Source: Gigaspora margarita
Taxonomy: Eukaryota; Glomeromycota; Glomeromycetes; Diversisporales; Gigasporaceae
DNA: 64,000 nt
NCBI GenBank assembly: GCA_009809945.1
Contig: WTPW01000558.1
Location: 317,909 to 381,908 of the forward strand
Reading direction: 5' to 3'
Numbering within the stretch: position 1 is the stretch's first letter; the number at the start of each line of letters is the position of its first letter. Made by a program: the position numbers and the translations under genes. Shown here one piece after another: positions 57,274-64,000 of the stretch. Under the pieces are notes generated by a model. That model was not told the origin of the DNA. It searched no databases and worked only from the letters and a program-made list of their open reading frames with translations.

Positions 57274-57533
57274 TAGTGTTCCAAATTGTTAATTGGATAA
57301 CCAACTAGTTACCAACTTTTCAACTAATCAATTTGAAAAAATTTTTAAACTAATCGATTAATTAGTTAATTGATATAATTCTGAAATATTCCATTTAGTT
57401 AGGCTGATCCATATTGATTTCTTGGGTTTATTGGCTAATTATCTAATAATGCCACATGATATAAATAATTGATTAGTTGCAACTACAGTTAGCAATGATC
57501 GATTGGCAAAAATATTGGCAACTAGGAACTCTA
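57274..57533. mobile_element. hAT-like MITE, 260 bp
   Basis: Ends TAGTGTTCC and GGAACTCTA. The flanks TTAGGCTA and TTAGGCAA (57266-57273, 57534-57541) match at 7 of 8. CTAATCGATTAATTAG-type motifs repeat inside. Shares the TAGTGxTCC terminus with the 19.4, 28.3 and 55.0 kb elements. Confidence 0.75.
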
Positions 57534-57733
57534 TTAGGCAATATGCTACTGACTATAAACAGATTGCAATTTGTTTATAACTACAACATATCAGCCTAGT
57601 TGATTAATATATAATATCAGGCCAATAGACTAATAGCTTAAACCAAATTTTAATTTATTTTTAATCAACAACATATATCTTCTCATAATCATTAATTATC
57701 TTTAAGTTATCAGCCAAAATTGCTTTTGATAAT

Positions 57734-58108
57734 GACACAGGTCAAAATAAGGCAAATTGGGTTCAAATTGGTATCACAAAATCCTGGCATGAACCTGATT
57801 TGAAACAGATATTTGGCGCAAATAGGATACCATTAGGATACAATTCAGATTCATATCATCATTCAAGACATATCGGCAAACCGATAGCTTAATAGGACAA
57901 TCAATAGAACTATCAAAATTTTATCTAATAGCTCTATTGATTTACCTATTGAGCTATCAGTTTGCTAATATGTCTTGAATACTGATATGAATCTGAATTG
58001 CATCCTAATGGTATCCTATTTGTGCCAAATATCTGTTTCAAATCAGATTCATATCAGGATTTTGTGATACCGATTTGAACCCGATTTGCTTTATTTCGAG
58101 CTGTGTGA
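57734..58108. mobile_element. Foldback element, ~375 bp
   Basis: CACAGGTCAAAATAAGGCAA, TTGGGTTCAAATTGG, GCGCAAATAGGATACCATTA and AGACATATCGGCAAACCGAT are all mirrored toward 58108 (ATTTGCTTTATTTCGAGCTG). The arms pair nearly full length around 57920. No target duplication recognised. Confidence 0.75.
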
Positions 58109-58179
58109 TATTATATCATTTTACAAACATTTTAAAAATATTCTAACATCTAAAATATCTGCATTAGATCATATAAATA

Positions 58180-58355
58180 CTGTCAGTCCTCCCAAACTGA
58201 TATACATGGTGGACAGGTTTAGTATCAGTTTTGGAAAGTTATCAGATTTGAAAACATTATAAACTATTAGATTTATATATCAGGTATCAACTTGGTAGAT
58301 TAAGTTTTTATCAGATTTGACAGGTTATCGATTTTGACAGGATGAGGGCTAACAG
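58180..58355. mobile_element. TA-target MITE family, copy 1, 176 bp
   Basis: Starts CTGTCAGTCCTCCCAAACTG, ends GAGGGCTAACAG, flanked by TA (58178-58179, 58356-58357). The right end lacks about 10 bp (CGGTTTGGG) present in copies 2 and 3. Confidence 0.85.
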
Positions 58356-59217
58356 TAGATAAAAATTTTTTATTAGAAGTCAATACAATATTAGCTTATG
58401 ATATATTTAATAATTAAATCATCTTTACAAATCTTCTTACTGATATTTGGATATTTTTCCTAACATCAGACTGATATGTAACATATTTCACTAAAATCTT
58501 CAGCTTATTGCCTTTTTTTATAACTATCAATCAGCTTATAGCCAATAACCAATTGGCCACTATCGTCATAGGTGATTTTTAGATGATATTTGGGTAATAT
58601 TTTTGATTTCAACCTGTGATTATTGAATCTGCCAGTTTTATAACAGATAACGCTAGTGCAATGCAGGCAGCTTAGAAATTATTAAATTATTTATGATTAA
58701 TTTGTTTAGGATACAATACACATGTTATGAATCTTTTAATAAAGGAATTCTTAATTGGGCAAATAAATAAATAGATTGTGCAAAAAACAAATTATTAATT
58801 TTTTTGTTCATACCATCCAGCAGAATCAATCTTATAAGATCAATCAAATCCATCAACTTGATTCAACCTGTTGGGAACATGTTTAGATACAATTTAGACA
58901 ATTATTAGATGCAAGTTAGGGATTCAATTTATACAAAATTTTTGGAGTAAATTTAAATGACCAACTATGGACCGAATTTGAAAATTTTTCTTAGTTTTTA
59001 TTACTGTTATTAAATTTTTATAATTGAATCTTATACACCTATGCCTCATATGTTCATTATGAATGGCAAATAAATCGAGAGTCTGTTGGTAACTCATGTG
59101 ACTTGGATTCAAATTTTAAAGCAAATGGTTTAAATTTAGTTAAACAATTTAATTTATTTTCATCCTGCAATAGCTATTCCAATCTCTTAGATCCTAAGTA
59201 ATTATTTTCACTATCTA

Positions 59218-59404
59218 CTGTCAGCCCTTCCCAAACCAATCCTGTCAAAATCGATAATTGTCAAATCTGATAAAAAAACTTAATCTACCAAGTTGGTACC
59301 TGATATATAAATCTAATAGTTTATAATGTTTTCAAATCTGATAACCTTCCGAAACTGATACAAAACCTGTCTACCGCGCATATCGGTTTTGGGAGGGCTG
59401 ACAG
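59218..59404. mobile_element. TA-target MITE family, copy 2, 187 bp, inverted
   Basis: Ends CTGTCAGCCCTTCCCAAACC and inverted CTGTCAGCCCTCCCAAAACC, flanked by TA (59216-59217, 59405-59406). Opposite orientation to copies 1 and 3 by its internal sequence. Its right-hand TA is also the left-hand TA of the next element. Confidence 0.9.
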
Positions 59405-59406
59405 TA

Positions 59407-60455
59407 CAGTCAGACCTCTCTATAGTCACACCTCATATAGTCACACCTCTATATAAGCACCCAATATTGTGCAACAGACTTAAATATAGTAAAAAAACCT
59501 CCTTATAGTCACAAATCACCTATAATCACTATCACAAAAAAAGTTTGATTTTTTTATCAATTTTATTATAAAAACCCTCTTTATAGTCACCAATTTTGAC
59601 CAAATATGGATTAAAAAATATGATTGGCCGATATTCATATTTATGTTTATTTAAAAGGACTTAATTAGGCATTGCACCCTGCGAAGTGCTTGTGTATCGC
59701 ACCCCAACGACCTACCAATTAAATTTGAAGATCAGGTGTAACGTGCAAATTTTATTTGTGTAACAAAATAAAGAAATTTTTCTAAAATTTGTAATATCAA
59801 AAAATTTCATCTACATAACCACCTTTCATGCTCTAACAAAAAAAATTCCTTACAAAATTTTGGTGTATCTATCATATACTCTAACTTCTAACACTGACCC
59901 TTACCCTAACCTTATATTATTTAAATTTTTGTTATATAGAAATTTCTTTGTTATTTGTTACACAGATCTACAAACTATGTTTACATATATGTGTGCGATG
60001 AATTAGCATATCGCAGGGTGCGTTGCATATATTTATTCTATTTAAAATATTCTATTAAAATTCTTAAAGGTTTGACAGCAAATAACTTTTGATGCAGATG
60101 TCCGATTTAAATGAAACAAAGGATTTGTGTCACTTCACATGTTTAAGAATTGATTAAATTTAAATATCTAGCCAAAAAATCCTTAATGATCTTAGCATTC
60201 TGTAACTAGATTTGACAATTTTATACTCTTTAGAAAACACTGGTGGTCATTTTATCCAAATTGGGCCACTGGATCAAAAGTTATTCACTATCAAATATCT
60301 TGAATTTTTTAATAGTATTTCTAAATATGCGCAAATATATTACTAATTGACCTTTGGTCATGTGACCATAACAAAGTATTTTAGTTATAGTCAAACCTCT
60401 ATACAATCACCAAAATAGGGCGCGATCAACTTGTGATTATAGAGAGGTCTGACTG
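59407..60455. mobile_element. Pogo-like non-autonomous element, 1.05 kb
   Basis: Ends CAGTCAGACCTCTCTATAGT and inverted CAGTCAGACCTCTCTATAAT, flanked by TA (59405-59406, 60456-60457). The left side repeats the TATAGTCAC(C/A) motif six or so times (59425-59595). The CAGTC...CTCTATA start and TA target fit pogo/Tigger elements. No transposase ORF. A second inverted pair inside (59673-60030) may be a nested element. Confidence 0.85.
59673..60030. mobile_element. Possible nested MITE inside the pogo-like element
   Basis: TTGCACCCTGCGAAGTGC near 59675 and TATCGCAGGGTGCGTTGCA near 60010-60030 are inverted (GCACCCTGCGA core). The inside contains inverted (AATTTTTGTTA / ACAAAATAAAG) sequence. Target duplication unclear. 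Confidence 0.5.
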
Positions 60456-60481
60456 TAGTTAATTTTGTATTTATATTACTA

Positions 60482-60667
60482 CTGTCAGCCCTCCCCAAAC
60501 CGATATGCATGGTGGACAGGTTTTGTATCAGTTTCGGAAGGTTATCAGATTTGAAAACATTATAAACTATTAGATTTATATATCAGGTACCAACTTGGTA
60601 GATTAAGCTTTTATCAGATTTGACAGGTTATCGACTTTGACAGGATCGGTTTGGGGAGGGCTGACAG
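60482..60667. mobile_element. TA-target MITE family, copy 3, 186 bp
   Basis: Ends CTGTCAGCCCTCCCCAAACC, exactly inverted at the right (GGTTTGGGGAGGGCTGACAG), flanked by TA (60480-60481, 60668-60669). Least mutated terminal repeats of the three copies, so probably the youngest. Confidence 0.92.
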
Positions 60668-61429
60668 TAATTATATTTTTTTTAGTTTTCATAGGACATC
60701 CTTAAGACTAAATGAACTTGAAACTGTAAATGTTCCGTATTTTGAAACGTTTATACATTTGAATGTAAGAAATAAAATTGGCTTATTGAGTTTTTTATTA
60801 TTTTTATTTTTATTATTTTTTATTTAAAAATATATGGTTTAATGCAAAAATACATTTTCAAAACCGATGAATTTGCTGGATCACATCTATTAAATATTCA
60901 AACCCGATAAGTTGGTCGAAGTCAAACTATTTGAATAAATTTCCAATTGCAGTCGAACTTGCCTGCTAGGTTCTTTCAATTCTAACCTTTTTTTCGGTCG
61001 TTGCAGAATTATGTTGGTCAAGCTTTGGGTTTATACACAATAAACATCGTGCACGTTTAGACAATACCCGGGTGAATAAGCTTGTAAACGTTTATCAAAA
61101 TTTGAGAATTCTGAAAAGAATTGGTGAATACATTTGGTTTGAAGACAGCGAGGATTAATTATATTTTAAATTAAAAATAATTATATACACTTATGTACTG
61201 CACATAACTGATAACGACAAAGATAAAAGTTATGACATGCTAATAATTATGTAATTAAGATCAATAATTTAAAATCGATTATGTAATGACAACTACTTCA
61301 TAAAAATATTATAAATTTGTTTTTGTTATATTAAAATTCTTTGCTAGCGAAACTCTTGTTATGATGGATGCGCTTAAGGAAAGTTTTATATTACAAGGAA
61401 TATTTAAAAATAAGCTTAGATTTGTTGTG

Positions 61430-61595
61430 CCTGAATTTATAACTTCAGGTGCCTGAAATTGTACTTGACTGAAATTAGCCCCTGAAATTAAATAATCTTG
61501 CACGCGTTAGCAGGTAATTTTAGGCAAGTGTAACTTCAAGTGCTTGAAGTTGCAACTTCAAGCAAATGCTAACTTCTGGCACGACAGGTTCATGG
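61430..61595. repeat. Cluster of AACTTCAGGTGCCTGAA-type short repeats
   Basis: TGCCTGAA, ACTTCAGGTGCCTGAAATTG, CAAGTGTAACTTCAAGTG and CTTGAAGTTGCAACTTCAAG occur in both orientations within about 150 bp. It lies some 300 bp after the hAT transposase stop, where a subterminal transposase-binding array would be expected. This assignment is inference. Confidence 0.45.
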
Positions 61596-61909
61596 AAAAC
61601 ATATAACGCTAATAATAACCGAAGAATGAACGATTACATAATCATAATAAATAGATATGTAATAAAAATAAATGTATGCGAATAAATTGTTAATTGCTTA
61701 TTCTAAATTAAAAATTCCTGATCTATAAAGTTTTCGCGCAACAAAACAATTTATTAAAGTTTTTCAAGTAAGACAAAATCATGCTAGAAAGTTTATTTAA
61801 AATATTTTCATCCTAACAAAATTTTTGCGCAACAAATCCAAAATTCTTCACGATTTTAAAAGTCCCCTTCTTAAAAGTACTTTGACGCTAATGAAATACT
61901 TTGCACAAA

Positions 61910-62128
61910 TTAAGGATTACGCAATCCAAAACAGAGCTAGAAGAAATCATCGAAACAGCTACCTCATTCTACCAAATGGCAGATATACAAGTCAACCCTA
62001 CCAATATAGATAATACACACTGGATTACTTTATTATGACTATTAGCAGATAAATGCATAATTCATTTAACAGTAAATGTCCCCGATAAAGTCTTAAACAA
62101 AACTATAAAGTTACGAAACATTATATAA
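61910..62128 (+). pseudogene. LINE reverse-transcriptase fragment
   Basis: The frame from 61910 reads ITQSKTELEEIIETATSFYQ then MADIQVNPTNIDNTHWITLL, a TGA, and ADKCIIHLTVNVPDKVLNK to a TAA at 62128. The layout S-K-x-x-L-E-x-I...A-x-x-F-(Y/F)...I-x-(V/I)-N-P matches the segment just after the catalytic (Y/F)xDD box in non-LTR reverse transcriptases. The box itself is not recognisable upstream. A short, dead fragment, unlinked to the LINE at 2.8-4.4 kb. Confidence 0.55.
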
Positions 62129-62292
62129 TTCTGACATGGCATGGTTGTATCTATATATTGCAACGGTAAATATATAACATGCTGTAATTTAAACCCGAAA
62201 AGATATAATGAGTTATAGCATAGTTACGTTCGGCTTATCCCGATAATTAAAATTTCTACTGCTTCACTAGTAATGAGGATTCGTATTATTTC

Positions 62293-62515
62293 ACCAACGA
62301 TCATTTCAAAGACAACAAATTCCGCCGACACTCATTTCACCAATAAGCTTAGTTTGCACTAGGATTACATTGTCTGTGAAGTGAGTTGTCGGTGAATTAA
62401 TACTAGTACAGTATTATTCTATTTACGAAATGAACTCTTGTCTGTAAATTAATCATCCGTAAGAATAAGCATGTCTGCGACGAAATAGGGCGTCTTTGAA
62501 ATGATTGTCGATGAG
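62293..62515. mobile_element. Inverted cluster of GTC(G/T)GTGAAATGA motifs
   Basis: TTTCACCAACGATCATTTCA, AAGACAAC and CCGACACTCATTTCACC at the left are inverted at the right (GTCTTTGAAATGATTGTCG). Between them are GTCTGTGAAGTGAGTTGTCG, GTCGGTGAATTAA and GTCTGTAAATTAATC. The unit is about 17-20 bp. Probably a small foldback MITE; ends not fixed. Confidence 0.6.
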
Positions 62516-63227
62516 TAAGTAAAGAGTAATGAAACTAATGAAATTATTAAAACAAGAAGGGCAAGAGCATGGACCTAATGGTCGGATAGAATGTGCATCT
62601 TATAGTCAAAAAATTCTATTAATGAAGATGAGGAATTGGTAGTGATAAACGACGTTTCAAAATAATCTATACACTTGGAATCAGATTTAGATGAAGAACG
62701 TCCATTATATAAGGCAAAAAAGTTGATTTTTCGTTTTGCATTATTGTAACGATTATTCGATTATTGGCATTTCATTTTTCCGCTATTCGCATCGATGGAG
62801 ACCTTAATTTTCCATAATTACCCGATAGGACTGACGGAAAAATCATGACTACTGACCCAATTTTTTGATTCCTTGTTATGCAAAATTAAAAATTAACTTT
62901 GTTTAGCCTTAGATATGAACATTATTTAACATTATTAGATTAATTTACGTTAGCTTAAAAAAAAAAAAAAAAGAAAAAAAAAATCCGACCAACCGACCTA
63001 AGTTTTCAGATTCCATGTAATGCAAAACGAAAATTCAATTTTGCGTGCCTAATTATATTTTCGTTCGTGAGCTTAATTCATGTAACTTGCGTATTGAGAC
63101 AAACTATTATACTCATATAAAATTACCAAATTGAAATTAAGATTGGTAAATTGAAAAGTTAAAATTGGCAATTAAATTCTTCAAATTTTCTTTTTCACTT
63201 ATATAAATATTAAAATTGGAATAAAAT
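62516..63227. other. AT-rich intergenic region
   Basis: No gene recognised. 62845-62905 and 62985-63055 look like a weak direct repeat (gacccaattttttgattcc / gacctaagttttcagattcc, then tatgcaaaattaaaaatt / aatgcaaaacgaaaattc). Confidence 0.45.
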
Positions 63228-64000
63228 CTATATCGTTTAATTTTGAGTTTGTACGTTTTAACATTTTTGATTGGGTTAGAACCGAAAATGTGATCTAAAA
63301 AAACGTGAAAACGTGATACTATAGTAAGGTCGTGAGAAAATTTAAAATACTGTAATCAGTTATGACGATCTATTAAAATCTGTAATTATGGTCATTGTAA
63401 TTCATATTCGTCATAATTCGTAATACTATGAATTAATAATCAGTTGTAATTTATTTATAATTTTTTTTAAAAAAATTAACTTTCAATCGTTCGAATACTT
63501 TGTATCTTTGAAAGTTAACATATAGACTTCCGTTCGTTATGCGTACATTGTATCTTCGAAATTAACTGAGATATGGATAACGTTAATAACATCTATCTAT
63601 CTATTATATCATTTAATTTTGGGTTTGTATGTTTTAACATTTTTGTTTGGATTAGAATCGAATAAGGATTAGAACCGCCTAAAATTTTTCTTAATCATTT
63701 AACTGTTTAACCGTTTAATTTGGCCGGCATTAAAATAATTCCGGCCCACGACCAACATAATTCAGCCTGGAACTATAGAGCAATTTTAAACAGTTCCAAT
63801 CCCTAGAATCGAAAATGTGATCTAAAAAAACGTGAAACCATAGTCAGGCCGTGAGAAAATTTAAAATACTGTTATGACGATCTATTTGTAATTATTATCA
63901 TTTGCATAATAATGTAGTAATATATTCGTCATAAATCGTAACACTATGAATTAATAATCAGTTGTCATTTATTTATAATTTATTTAAAAAAATTAACTTT
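63228..64000. repeat. Direct duplication (~250 bp unit), second copy carrying a MITE and leaving the window
   Basis: Copy A (63228-63484) and copy B (about 63600-64000) share ttttaacatttttgattggg/tttggatt, gaaaatgtgatctaaaaaaa, cgtgagaaaatttaaaatac, ctatgaattaataatcagtt and atttatttataatt. Copy B is interrupted at 63663-63805 by a hAT-like MITE and is cut by the window edge. Confidence 0.85.
63663..63805. mobile_element. hAT-like MITE, 143 bp, relative of 45056-45215
   Basis: Ends TAAGGATTAGAACCGCCTAA and, inverted, TAGGGATTGGAACTGTTTAA, with a perfect 8-bp duplication GAATCGAA (63655-63662, 63806-63813). Inverted relative to the copy at 45 kb. The empty site is present in the neighbouring duplicate copy at about 63277-63290. 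Confidence 0.92.

Larger units (their letters stand above)
58395..61158 (+). pseudogene. hAT-family transposase pseudogene, split by a cluster of TA-target elements
   Basis: Two separated parts fit one hAT transposase in order and orientation. Left part (58395-59205): LLTDIWI at about 58439, the TDNAS-type motif ITDNASAMQAA at 58639, then LICLGYNTHVMNLLIKE (usual CxxHxLNL), a SYKINQIHQLDSTCWEHV stretch (the usual TRW region), and HPAIAIP near the LDP(K/R)YK site. Right part (about 60930-61158): ELCWSSFGFIHNKHRARLDN then VNKLVNVYQNLRILKRIGEY and a TAA at 61158, the dimerisation region. Several stops and frame changes occur, mostly on the left. Between lie 59218-59404, 59407-60455 and 60482-60667. 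The right part is better preserved. The N-terminus (BED finger) is not seen; elements at 57274-58355 may have disrupted it. Confidence 0.75.

Overview
The window looks like a repeat-dominated stretch of a very AT-rich fungal genome, most likely an arbuscular mycorrhizal fungus (Glomeromycotina, Rhizophagus-like). The basis is indirect: extreme AT content, short GT-AG introns, two secreted ML-domain (MD-2-related lipid recognition) paralogs of a kind expanded in these fungi, and degraded LINE, hAT and LTR remains. No bacterial-type operons, rRNA, tRNA or CRISPR array was seen. No database search was possible, so the taxon is an inference.

Layout. 1-1.3 kb: a broken coding region running off the left edge, with an intact small Cys/His-rich ORF on the other strand. 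2-10.4 kb: a 5'-truncated LINE with a hAT-type MITE in its coding region, TA-target foldback elements, an LTR and a PIF/Harbinger-like palindrome. 10.7-14.4 kb: arrays of a diverged ~100-120 bp repeat around a foldback. 14.9-33.9 kb: large non-autonomous hAT-like elements (1.8, 1.8 and 4.0 kb), a spliced pseudogene, a giant palindrome broken by a TA-target element, and another repeat array. 34-46.5 kb: the most gene-like section. It holds two ML-domain genes on the minus strand (35.5 and 44.2 kb) with matching promoter and UTR sequence, and a possible small spliced gene divergent from the first. 46.9-61.2 kb: a second mobile-element zone ending in a hAT transposase pseudogene split by a cluster of TA-target elements. 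61.2-64 kb: a LINE reverse-transcriptase fragment, an inverted short-repeat cluster and a direct duplication whose second copy carries a hAT-type MITE.

The only confident functional genes are the two ML-domain genes. Most structure comes from more than thirty non-autonomous elements, many delimited to the base by terminal inverted repeats plus target-site duplications (8 bp hAT-like, TA Tc1/mariner/pogo-like, TTA Harbinger-like). Several pre-insertion sites can be read from a second copy of the host sequence inside the same window. No intact transposase or reverse transcriptase was found, so any recent movement would have relied on enzymes encoded elsewhere.
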